Source: Dioscorea cayenensis subsp. rotundata
Lineage: Eukaryota; Streptophyta; Magnoliopsida; Dioscoreales; Dioscoreaceae
Assembly (NCBI RefSeq): GCF_009730915.1
Contig: NC_052489.1
Span: 23,739,916-23,803,915, forward strand
Length of the DNA stretch: 64,000 bases
Reading direction: 5' to 3'
The translations under genes were made by a program, and so were the position numbers. The notes under the pieces are model-generated. The model was not told where the DNA came from and ran no database searches. It worked only from the letters and a program-made list of their open reading frames with translations. This document shows, in pieces, positions 36,921-48,400 of the stretch (positions are counted from its first letter, which is position 1; the number at the start of each line of letters is the position of its first letter).

Positions 36921-39649
36921 ATGGTGTCGGCGATGGCAAGCCGAACCCTAATCTCCAAGCTCATCATTCCAGGTCTCGCCGTCCCCCGATCCCTCTCTCG
37001 AGCTGCTATCCGCCCGTCCGGGTCGCCGCTCCTCCGTCTCCGCCGCCCACTTGCGGCCTTTCGATTCCCCTTCACACCCGGTGTTGCCGATGGATTGCGT
37101 TGCTTCTCGACCCGGCCGACGACCTCTTCGCTCAATGATCCGCAGCCGAACTGGACCAATCGGCCGCCGAAGGAAACGATCTTGCTGGATGGCTGCGACT
37201 TCGAGCACTGGCTCGTAGTCATGGAACCCCCCGACTCCAGCCTCACGCGCGACGATATCATCGACTCTTTTATCAAGACCCTCGCTCAGGTCGTCGGCAG
37301 GTCTGGGGTTCTCTCTGATTTTTTATTCTTTGTTTTATTCTTGACTCTCAAGTGTTTGTTTGATGCCCTTGCAGTTCCTTGCGATTGTACAAATTTTCTT
37401 CGTATTTTCTCATGAATCTTAGAGATTTTTTTTATAAAAGATGGTTCCTTTATGATTTTGGTTGATTAGATACTTAGCTATATCATATATATATATATAT
37501 TTATGATTATGTCTCTAGCGTGTGATTTTAGGAACATTTGTAAGAGATTGTCTGAACTGTATTGGATTTCTTAGAAGTTCGTCCATGGGAGCTTTTTGGT
37601 ACTGTTCGGCTTGCTTTGAAAATATTAGGGAAATACTCAGTATGTCCTTCCACCTAATTGCAACAGTATGATGCCTTTTCAACACCCCTTTTTTTTTTTC
37701 TCTTGTAAATAATCAGGGGGATAGATTTTTATCAGCAATTTGCACATCCTTCTTTGTTTTGATTGCTTCAGGTTGTGACTTTACTTTCTTTGTAACATGG
37801 ATATATCTACATATCAATATAGCTTGTTGTGTTGTGGGTTTCTTAATGAATAACTTTCAATGTTAGTTGTGATGTTTATGTGTGTTCCGCTCTATTTTTT
37901 GAAAGCAATTTTGATAAAATTTTCTATTGTATGTTTCTTTTATAATATTGTTTTTTTTGTTTAGACTTCCATTTTGTCCAATACTTGCCTTGTTACAGTG
38001 AAGAAGAAGCACGGATGAAGATTTATTCAGTGTCTACAAAACATTACTTTGCTTTTGGAGCCCTTGTCTCTGAGGAACTTTCTTACAAGATCAAGAGTGC
38101 ATCTCTAACCCTGTCTTTTCCATGTGGATAGAGTATTGAGTTATAATGTATAAACACATTATTCTTGTCTTCAAACTATTGCAGCTCTGCCAAAGGTCCG
38201 CTGGGTGCTTCCTGATTCCTATCTGGATGTGAAGAACAAAGATTATGGAGGTAAGGGCACAAGTTATATATGGTGTGCATATCATTTTCTACACTTAATT
38301 CCTATCATTTTCTCCTCTTAATTCAGCAGAGGAGGAGATATCAGCCATAGAAACTTATTTACATTGTGCATATAAACATGGCTTTGTATATGCATGTATA
38401 TTTAGGATTTTGGCTTGGAAATAATTCTTCTATACTCTTTGTGATTTTTCTTTGAAAAATAAGTTTTAATTGGCTGTTAAACAGTTGTACCTGTTTTTAG
38501 AGGCGGCTTGCCCAACAGGCTTATGATGTCAGTTATAGTTTAAAGAGGAAATTTTCACCTGCATGTTTGCATCTAGGCACTTGCAAGTATAACATTGTGA
38601 TTTTGTGATTTCCATATAGTTAAATAATTTGAACTAGCGCTCACTAGTAAAAAGTATGAGAAACATCGGCCATTCTTTTACTAGTTTTTGTTACATTTTG
38701 GTGTCCATTTGTGCATACGGAAGAAGGTGAGCATGCATAGCAATTGAGAAGCCACGGATTGCTAATCTGTATTATATATATATATATATATATTTTCTAA
38801 TGGGCAGGGGAACCCTTCATTGATGGACAAGCTGTACCATACGATCCTAAATACCATGAGGAATGGGTACGTAATAATGCACGTGCAAATGAAAGATCCC
38901 GCCGCAATGACAGGCCACGTAATTTTGATCGGTCAAGAAATTTTGAAAGGCGCAGAGAGAACATGCAGAATTTCCAGAACAGAGATGTACCCCCCAGTCC
39001 AAATCAAAACTTCCAAGCTGGACCGGGTTCTATGCCACAGCGTGATGCTTCTCCCATGGCTAATCAACAAGCTCCAAATACCATGCCCCCACCCCCACCT
39101 CCACGTGATGTTCCTGCTACTGGTATGCCCGGACAAGGTTACCAGGGCCAAGTGCCTAATCCCCAGGGTGGCTACATGCCAAATAGAGGTGATGGTAACC
39201 CACCTAGAGCCCCTGGTTATCAAGGAACAGGAGGCCCTGGGTATCAAGGAGGCAGTCCTGGTTACCAAGGAGGCGGCCCTGGTTATCAAGGTGGAGGCTA
39301 CCAGGGAGGCGGCCCCGGTTATCAAGGTGGAAACCCCGGCTATCAAGGAGGCGGTCCTGGTTATCAAGGTGGTGGTGGTCCTGGTTATCAAGGTGCTGGT
39401 TATCAAGGTGGCAACCCTGGCTATCAAGGTGGCAATCCTGGCTATCAAGGGGGGAGCACTGGTTCGCAGGGAAGTGGACCTGGTTATTCAGGCGGTGCAC
39501 CCGGCTATCAAGGTGGCAACACTGGCTACCAGGGAGGGTCTGCTGGCTACCAAAGCAGTGGCACTGGCTATCAGGGAGGAGGTGTTAATTATCAAGGTGG
39601 TGGTTCAACTTATCAAGGGGGTAGCTCTGGTAGTCAGGGTGGTAACTAA
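36921..39649 (+). CDS. MORF8: Multiple organellar RNA editing factor 8-like (MORF8/RIP1)
   Basis: Four exons (36921-37300, 37999-38096, 38185-38250, 38808-39649) close in phase to 461 aa. MORF proteins bind PPR editing factors and each other to support C-to-U editing in mitochondria and plastids. The N-terminus is an Arg/Ser-rich transit peptide. The MORF box begins near residue 75 with [20 protein letters not shown]. It continues through K-I-Y-S-V-S-T and V-R-W-V-L-P-D-S-Y to Y-G-G-E-P-F-I-D-G and Y-D-P-K-Y-H-E-E-W. After an Arg/Asn-rich linker the tail is an unusual array of G-Y-Q-G-G-type units, where relatives have Pro/Gly-rich tails. The ATG at 36933 (M-A-S-R-T) is an equally likely start, with a better context. 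Confidence 0.95.
39210..39646 (+). repeat. Gly-Tyr-Gln repeat array in the MORF8 tail
   Basis: Within exon 4, about 20-25 degenerate units of the type P-G-Y-Q-G-G-(G/N/S), 15-27 bp each, run to the stop codon. Synonymous differences between units show it is not a very recent expansion. The composition (Gly, Tyr, Gln, no charge) is prion-like and low-complexity. Confidence 0.9.
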
Positions 39650-41002
39650 ACATATCAGACAAGCTCTACTTACCAGAAAGTTATCTGTGATAACAGCTGC
39701 TATCTTGTGATAATTTGATGTTTTCATGAAGTAGTCTGTTTATATATCCTGATGTCACTTTTATGTGTTCTTGAGATAGATAGGGAATTTAGTCAAGGGT
39801 TGGATGATTCATGGGGTCCTTATTATTTAAGAGTTTGAGTCAACAGGAACTAATGCTGCTTTTGTCAAACTTGGGTTTTGATGAGCCCTCAGCTTATATG
39901 TGGCGCTGCATTAAGGCTTCCCTTCTGGTCTAGTGAGAGGTTATGGCAAATAAGGTCCTCAAAAACTTTTGTTTCATGAATACTGTTATGGTCTGCGTTA
40001 TATTTAGAATCTCAGACATTGAATATGTGCTGGTATTTGATCTTGTGGCCAAATTATCATTTGGGAAAAATTTTGCCTACTCAGCCTTTGGTGCTTGTTT
40101 CATGACATGGTGCTTTATGTTTCAATCATGGTTCTTTTTTTTCCCTGAATGAGAATGTTTTTGGTTTCAGCAGAAATGGGACAAGAACAAATAGAACATA
40201 TAACTTAACTCATTTCATTTCAGGCATGCACATATCTGAATTGGAAATTCCAAAAGTGACAAAAACACATAACATAAACGGATAAACCTTATGCAAACAC
40301 AAACTACAATTCCCTTTGGAATTTCCATTAGTTTTGTACCAATAGATAGGTCAGAGCCCAGGAAGCAGCATCTTTAATATTAACACAGGTAAAAGTAGAA
40401 AGAAAGAAAAACCAGAAGAAAGGCTTGGCCTTCCTTTGCCACATGACTTGCCCATATGCATTCAATTTATAACACCTCTTCTTCCATTCAGTACTCAGAA
40501 GAGGATATCAGATCAAATCCTTTCTTCCTCTTTCTCCACCACATCCCTCTCTGCCTTCTTCCTTCACCTTTAACCACAAACACACACCGATATTGCTATC
40601 GCCTTCTCAAATCTTGTTTACTGCCTTACGATGATGAGAACTCCCTTCATCACCTTTTATAATGAGAGGTATTTGATGCTTTGTTAACGTGAAAAAGTAT
40701 AATTTAACAAGGTCATTATTATCCTCACCTACATAGAAAAATTTGGTCTAGTTACTTTAACTTTATATTCTTCGGCCATTGATACTGGTGGTTAGAGGTG
40801 GAAAGATAATTAGATGAATGGAAATGGGGACCGACATGATTAATTTAATTACAATAACTATAAGAATAAATGCAAAGCAAAAGCTAATGTGAGGATATGG
40901 AGATAAAGGATAGGTAGGAGAGCAACACAAGTGTGAATGGTGGGGAAACATGTCAAGCACTAGAATTGCTTCTATTGCATAATTTAAGGAAAGGAAGAAG
41001 TA
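39650..41002. other. Intergenic region between MORF8 and REV7 3' ends
   Basis: The two genes converge here. The sequence holds MORF8 3' leader (to about 39930), then AT-rich DNA. Open frames at 39943-40152, 40456-40662 and 40763-40960 show no domain or splice support. Confidence 0.55.
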
Positions 41003-42195
41003 TTACTCTTCGAAATTCTTTGGTTCCGAAGGGCTGGCGTGCTCAAGGTACATTTGCACCTTTAGAGGTTCGCTACTCATGGACTTTATCGGTGTTATTC
41101 TTGGAGGCTGAAGCCACTGTTTTGTGTCTGTTGGAATCCAAAGATGTGCATTCTTGGTGCTGCTTTCTTGAGGAAGAGTTCGAAAATATGAAGTGACCTC
41201 CCACCGGGTACCTGTTTGAAAGATTAAGTAATAAACTTGGCCTCCAGAGTCAAACAATTGAAACTATAATGCGAGGAATGAACTGGAATTCAGTAATTAC
41301 CGGCCGGAAGGGTTTTTGTCAGTGGTTCAGCAACTGTCAGTTTGATCAAGAAAGCACGAAGAGCGAATTCTAAGTCATTTTCTTCGACCTTTGAGTGGTA
41401 TGTCTGGTTCACTGCAAGTTTAAACACAAATTTTTCAATGGGGGCCTGCTTTTCGTCGTAAAAGATCACTGCCACTCTCTCCACCAATCCCTGCAGAAAT
41501 GTTAGAAGCCATGCCATCAAACACAAGCTTTGAGCAGTGATTGAGATCGTCACAGACACAGTGATAATAAATTCAGAGAAAACTTGAGCAACGTCAACAA
41601 TAAAAAAAACTTATCTTGCTTCACTGCAACAAACAGAATAGAAAACCAATTAAACTAAATTCATCATCTCAAAGTTCAATTCTCAAAACTTAAATGTCAT
41701 AAAGAGAAAAAGAAGTATCACCATATCAAGGCAATTTCTCAAACACATGGCAGGCATCAGAAATAACAACAAATTTAGCCAAGGAAAGCAAGAAAGGCAG
41801 AGACCTTTTGGATGAATGACTGCAAACAAGAGGTAACAGAGTGGATGTAGCTGGATAATTCTGGATGTTTCGCCTTTTTCACCACAACATTCATGTATCT
41901 CCTCCTCTCAAATGCCCCTTTTTTGTCACACATCTCCCATCACATAAACACACACATATATATAACAAGAGGGAGATTGAAAAAACCAAAAAAAACTAAC
42001 AAAAAGAGTGAGTACCTGGGGGATAAACACCTTTGAGAAACACAATGGAGGTCACAGCCACTTCCAAGAACTCCACAAGTATCCTGCTTGTTTCTTCTAT
42101 TGAAAAACATACAATTAACACAACATATGAACAATAAAACACAACACATGCACAGGCACAGAGATACCTTGTGGAATAGTGTTCTTGCGATCCAT
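41003..42195 (-). CDS. REV7: REV7/MAD2B HORMA-domain protein (DNA polymerase zeta subunit)
   Basis: Five exons read minus: 42195-42168, 42096-42016, 41917-41805, 41490-41301 and 41211-41003. Phase closes to 206 aa. The HORMA family hallmarks run along the whole length: F-L-E-V-A-V-T-S-I-V-F-L-K-G-V-Y-P-P-G-A-F near the N-terminus, G-L-V-E-R-V-A-V-I-F, E-K-F-V-F-K-L, and the C-terminal safety-belt region W-I-P-T-D-T-K-Q-W. In the family REV7 bridges REV1 and REV3 in translesion synthesis in the nucleus. MAD2 itself is less similar. The start M-D-R-K-N is supported by phase and by the usual short first exon. The gene is divergent from the 43552-44996 gene. Confidence 0.95.
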
Positions 42196-42579
42196 GGTGG
42201 TGTTGTCGTTGAGAATGAGAAGAAAAGGAGATGTTTCGAAGAACAACAAGAGAAAGATGAAAAAAGATTCAAGCTTTGAGAACGGAGAGGTGTTCAACTT
42301 CCATTGATGATCTTTGGTACACGCGCTTGTCCAAAAATAAATAAATAAATAAATAATAATGATAATAATAAATATTTTTTTTGGCAATTTATCTAATGTT
42401 GACGAATGAAATTAAAAGATCTTAACTTTTTAATGAATTGACAGCCAATTGAGATTTGAACGCTTATTTTTCTCAACAAATTTGAAGTTTTTTTGTAATT
42501 TGTACTCAATTCTTCGATAATTTTGTTCCAAATGTTTGACCATAGGATTGACTTATCCATCCCATCACTCATATGTTGA

Positions 42580-42710
42580 CACGTGGTAGATTTTTATAGG
42601 AGTGGGTTTGCGTGGCGGTCAGCCGCGATAAGAAAAACACGGTCATAACAAAGAAGAGGCGGTGGAGTCGAGAGAGAGAGAGAGAGAGATCCAGCGAGGG
42701 AGTATATAAG
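42580..42710 (+). promoter_or_regulatory. Promoter of the 43552-44996 gene: G-box, GA repeat, TATA box
   Basis: G-box CACGTG at 42580-42585, a GA repeat at about 42669-42689 and TATATAAG at 42703-42710 come in that order. A leader with GAGAGCAGAGGAATTCC-like DNA follows. The region also faces the REV7 start 385 bp to the left, so regulation may be shared. The G-box is palindromic and could serve both sides. Confidence 0.6.
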
Positions 42711-43551
42711 GAATCAGAGAGCAGAGGAATTCCTCTCGATCTCTGATTTCTGATCTCTCTCTTGGATTTCTATGCCCTATTTAGGGTTTTTTTTGGTCTC
42801 TTGATGATCGATCTCCTGGTGATTCAACAAGTAGGGCTTGTGATTTGAGCCGAAGTTTTGAGATCTAGCGAAGTTGGGTGATTTACTTTTGATTCGTCAT
42901 CGGTAAGGACAAAGGATTGAGTTTGATGTAGAAAAGTTGTTTGCTTGATTTTGTTTTCTGCTTTCGGATTTTATGGGCATGGAGTTGAAATCTAGGGTTA
43001 GGATAAAAAAACCCTAATTTTTTTGTTTCTCTTTCTTGCTAAACTTGCCGCTTCTCCTAAAATTATCGGCTTTTTTTTTTTGGGTTGAAAATTAGTTGAT
43101 TGTGTTGGGAATTGGTGGATTTGTAAATGAAAATTTTCCTTTTGGCATGTTTTACCGCATGAAAGTTTGTCTGGCATGACCTATAGAGTATTTTTTAATT
43201 GAATTGTGTTCTTCTTGTGTTTGATTTGGTGAAGAAGTTCAAAGGGACAATCAAATAAAACAAAATTTTCTTTCCTTCATTGTTGTTCTCGTTGGTGGTT
43301 GTCTGTATTTTGGCTTTCCTCAAGGCAAGCTAGCACACCCTAAATTTTAGGAAACAATTGGAAATTTGTGTCTTTTTATTCTTTGTTATCATGATCTTGT
43401 AAGTAATATACATGTATGATTTTTAGTCATTCTTTTGTTTTTTGAGTCTTTTTTTTTTCCCTGTTCTTGGTCTGATGTCATGAGTGCATCCAGTAGTGAA
43501 GCCATCATCAGTGAATCTTTGTATCTTCTTGTTTCTTAGGATATTTCAAGG

Positions 43552-44996
43552 ATGGAGAATTTCCCACTTAGATATAGTGCATTTGGACAAGTACATCCTG
43601 ATCTTATTGTGCCTAGCGTGACTAGAGGTGAAATCCTCTGTCCTGAACCTCGCCGTGCTAAAAGAATCCCTTTTGTCTTAGAGAATTATGGCAGGATCAG
43701 TCCCAAGCCTAAGAGGTATGATTTGTAATTTTATGCGCTGCCTAGAAGTATGAATTCTTTTGATTGTTTAGTTTTAGTGTTATTTTCTATTTGCATCCAT
43801 GATTCTGTTCCATCACTTGTTCTTTGGCGTTTCAGAAAATAAGGTTTATTATTAGATGGATTTCCAAATATTGCTGGCTCCACCTGAATTTCCAGATGGT
43901 TGGCCGACATGTATGCTTACTGCCGCTTCCTTCTTTTGCTTTAATCAATAAAGATGATAGTAAGAAATGTGAAATGCAACAAAGATGCTAACTTAATGCA
44001 ATAATTCTTGATGTGTCCATATTATAGTAGCCTATGGTCCTGAACCTCACCGTGTATTGATACAAACTTGCTTAACTTGTTCAATACAAATTCATTAGTT
44101 GTATGTGACTCAACAAATCATTGTGTTAGTGCTGCTATAACTGGCAAGGAAAATGCTGTGAATTAAGGATAGAATTAAGTAAAGGATACATCTTATGTTT
44201 AACAGAATTTTATCGAGTATCTATGTATCAAATTCCTGGAACACCAAACAATGATTCTTGCTAAAATCTAACTCAAGGTGATGGTCAGGTCTGGCAAGAT
44301 GACCATTGCCAGGTAGGATGTGTTTTACATGAGTAAAATTTCCCATCAAAGCTGGTCATTTTCTACTTTGTTAGATGTTGTAGAAATCTGTTATCGTATA
44401 AATATTATTTTCAAGAATGTTAACTATTGCATGATACTACTGTAGTTTGAGCAAGCTTTTGGAACTCCATTATTATATCTTTATTTTATTGGGTTGTAAC
44501 CTCTAACTTTGTTCACTTGTTTTACTGCAGTATTTTACCTGTGCCTAGGAAGGAGAGTGTTTTGGAGGTTTTGGATGCGATACTAGATAAGGTTCTTTGT
44601 TATTCTTTCATGAAAGTTTCCTCTTTTAATTATATTCAGCATGTACTCTTTTCTATTGTTCATAATTCACACAACACTTGACTCTTTGGCTTCTGTTCTT
44701 TACAGGATGAATACAATGAAAATGATTTAGATTCCAGTAACCAAGCGAGTTTCTTTTGCGGATCACCACCACCACGGACGAGCAATCCAGTAGTCAACGA
44801 TGCACAATTTATGAACCAAACCCGGGCAGTAGCTTCGCCTTCAGGATTTTACTGTGATATGAAGCCTTCGGCAAGAATCAAAAGAGGTTCCCCTACTTGT
44901 GGGTCTTCAAAAGACACAAATCCGAAACTAACGATTGAAGGTTTCGCTTGCAGGAGTCCAGACTCTCGTGGTGTAGTCCCGCCGGCATTTGCCTGA
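43552..44996 (+). CDS. Plant protein of unknown function (171 aa)
   Basis: Three coding exons (43552-43715, 44531-44591, 44706-44996), all GT-AG, phase closed. A 5'-leader intron (42903-43540) precedes them, which fits GTAAGG at 42903 and TTCTTAG before the ATG exon. The protein is basic and Pro/Ser-rich. The most distinctive stretch is C-G-S-P-P-P-R-T-S-N-P-V-V-N-D-A-Q-F near residue 90, which I recall from a small family of uncharacterised plant proteins. It has no signal peptide, membrane segment or catalytic motif. L-E-V-L-D-A-I-L-D-K forms a short amphipathic helix. The location and role are unknown. Confidence 0.85.
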
Positions 44997-45475
44997 TTAT
45001 CTTGGAAACTATCTTTTACCTCCTGTAAAAAATTTTGACAGCCCTGCTTTGGTCCTGAGATCTCCATTGCATCTATACCCTTCACACAGCATTCATTTAG
45101 CCAGCCTGTACATACCACCAAGTTCTTGTAAATACTAGTCCTGTCTATAGTGGTTTTATGAGTTGTTTGTGCTGCTCATAATGTTTAAAGCTAGATTGAG
45201 TTGTGATCATGTATATGAAGTGTCCTTTTTGTAAATAGTGGAATTTGTGAAGATTTGAGTTTAGAGCCTTCTGTTCATAAGCTTTTGTGTTAAACACCAT
45301 TATGAATCAATGAATCCTTTACAGGAAAAGAATGACTTCCTCTTAAGTTTTCAACCGTTATACATATAACATCAACCATACCCATTAAACAACGTTGTAC
45401 CTAATAAATAAAATAATGTTCGTCCTGCAGACTCCTTCGCAAAGTCAAAGACTAGTATGTTCGTCCTGATTGAGT
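44997..45475. other. 3' leader region between convergent genes
   Basis: Contains the 3' leader of the unknown-function gene and, near the right end, that of the OXA2 gene. The two converge about 480 bp apart. No other feature is seen. Confidence 0.6.
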
Positions 45476-48400
45476 TTAGTTAGAGTCAGCTGATTGCTTC
45501 TTTTGATCTTCTCCTATCTCTTCACATTCTTTTACATATGCAAACACTGCAGGATCATAGGCTGCAGCTCTTCGAAGATATTTCGCAGCTTCGATTTTCT
45601 CTCCTTGTTGAAATAAAGTGCTGTGCAACAAGTTCTGATCAAGTTAAGGAAAATGATCTACTAGTAAATAGTGCACTGCATTATTAATACCTTCCTAACA
45701 TAACCAAACCCCGGTAGTAGCAAGCCTTCTCCATAGGGTTTTCTGGCTCTGTCAACTCGGCTATTCTTTTCAAATGTTCAATCCCCTCTGATTTATTTCC
45801 CTGATGAAAATGATGATGCATGCGTTACATAACTGAAGAAAGTTGAGCTAAATATGAACCAAAAGGTGAATGTATTCCAGTTGATTCACCTGCCAAATTT
45901 GTGAAACACCTGCACCAAAATATGCCAGAGAAAGAAGGCCAACATCTTCTTGTCCAATCTGTTGGTTAGCAAATTTGAACATTAGAAATTGCAAGATGTT
46001 TTGGCTAAGTTGATAGAATCATAATAAGCTGCAGGGGTTGCTGACCTTTGGGATTGCCTGTTGGAAAGATTCAGAGGCTTCAGCAAATAATCCTTTTGAA
46101 CATAGTATCTGGCCCAAAGCAACATGAGCTCTTGGCAATTCAGGATTCTTTTCTGTTGCAATTCTGTTGAGAAAGGGTGCAGTGCTTTAGGTTTGTTACA
46201 ATATGAAGTTTAAACTGCAAAAGCAGAGTGAGAAGCCACTAATAGCTTCCTGAACAAAGAACTTGAATATGTAAGGAACTACCGTAATAGAGGGAGTGCA
46301 CTATCTTGATGGCCCTTTGCTAACTCTTCAAGCGCAAACTGTAGCAATTTCAAACGTAAGCATGTAAGTTTACAATGATCAGTATTAACTAGCATCCACA
46401 AGAAGGATAGTGCATTAGTTGTTAATACTTACATCAAGTAACTTCTCTGCGGAGAGACTTTCTGCAGATATTTGAAGCTCCAATGGACCTTTGTTCTCCT
46501 CTCCAATGCTTTCTGTTGGACTTTTATGCAACAAAGCCTTTTCATCATGCAAACCCAATTTCTTACGAACATATGGGCTTCTGAGACATAGTTGCTGCAA
46601 TATTTTTATGTCTCAAAGGTCAGGAGTACGAAATCAACTTTGTAATGATTTAAACCAGTATTCAAAGACCGGCTTTGCAGAAACAAGAGAAAGCAGAGTT
46701 TAGAAAGTTCAATGGTGGATCAGCTAGTACAGTTGGAATCAGAACGCAATGCAACAAACAATGCGGTAAATTCTAGCTGCGATGCAGTGAAGACATCTTT
46801 CACAAAGTCCAAGATAAATAACAGGATTGAAGAAAAAACGAAATATATACAACATATTAATATTTTTTTTTTTTAAAGTTAATTTTTGAAAACTTAATGG
46901 GTTATTAACAACATAATATTGTTCAACTTCTAGGCTATCACCAAATATCAACTGCAGAAAGGGAAAAAGGGAAACCAAGAAAAAAAAATGCCTATTTGCC
47001 AACTTCATTTAGTTCACAAAAGCACAGATTTTAAACATAAGAATTTAGAACCTTCATTGTACATGTGCAGAGAATGACCAAACCTGAAACAAGGTCAACG
47101 AACTGTTTGTTACCCAATAGACCAAACTACCCTGCAAAAAAAAAAACAACCATGAATGTAAGAGACATATATATATATATATATATATATCAAAGGTAGC
47201 TTAGTTAAGAACTGGTGGGAGTCTGCAACTCAACAATCTAGCATGTGCTATGGTAAAACTTAACGAATTACGAACTGTTAAAAACTTGAAAGTTTAGCAA
47301 ATTGACTGAAAATGGAAATATATATTATTGCAATCAACACAGAACATTTCTTTCTCATGAAAATTTTCGAGAGGGAATTATAACTCCATAGTAACAGTCC
47401 GAATAATTAACAATGGACATATTTGAAGAACCAACCCATCAACACCATAAAGGGGAAGTTGGCGAGAGAGCTACAACAAATTTACAATCTAATAACAAAC
47501 TGAATGTAATTAAACAGTAAATGATGACTTACCTGAGGAACGCAATATCCTATAAAAACTAATGGGATGGCCAGAACATCCAGGTATAATTTGTAATACT
47601 GCCAAAAACAAAATGAATCAAGTCATTTAAATGTTTCAAGTTAAGAGTGTGATCAGCATCAAGACATTTCTTAGGTTCTGTATAATGGGCCAAATTAAAG
47701 CCCGATAACTCACTCTTGCCAACAAGCCTAAAACTCCTTGCAGTTTTTCGACCTTAAATGTCTGGAAAGAAACCTGAGGACAACAGAAACTCAGCATTTT
47801 TTTGACATACTTCCTGCAATGCTTTAGCAAAAGACTTGAATAGGAGTAAGACTATTTGAAAAAAAAAACTTAAGCATGGATTGACTATTCAAGAACCAAA
47901 AGAAAAAGCAAAATCATGCATAAGTATGATCTCCACTGCCTTACTGTCAATAACTTACCATAGAAGTGACATGAGTTTTATGTACTTAACATGGTTGTTC
48001 ATAAAATCCATCAAATAGAAATTAATTCTATGGGTGATATATATATATATATATATATTAGATGGAGACAAACAAACATATGGAGCCAGGAGCGCCTCTT
48101 GCATCATAATGCAAAACAATGTTTCCCACCAAAATATATTCTGTACTAGCTATAGGCGACAATGTCCTTCAAAAGAATATAAATTTAATCTATATCAAGA
48201 AGCAACATGACTAACAAAAAATGGAGCAATCAACATATGGTTCAAACCACCAACCCAATACTACCACTAACTCTCACAATTCTCATGTGATGTTATCTAT
48301 TGGTCACAGAGAGGCATTTCTATGTAAAAAAAATAACAACCCAATATGTTCAAGGAGGATTATGAAGCACTAGGTGAATTTCCTTGCCAACAACCAGTGA

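Noticed and set aside
36740-37276. 178-codon minus-strand frame over MORF8 exon 1
   Set aside because: Shadow in a GC-rich exon; the plus strand encodes a secure MORF product with splice support.
38933-39448. 171-codon antisense frame rich in Thr, Ile and Leu over MORF8 exon 4
   Set aside because: Antisense shadow of the repetitive MORF8 tail with no family features.
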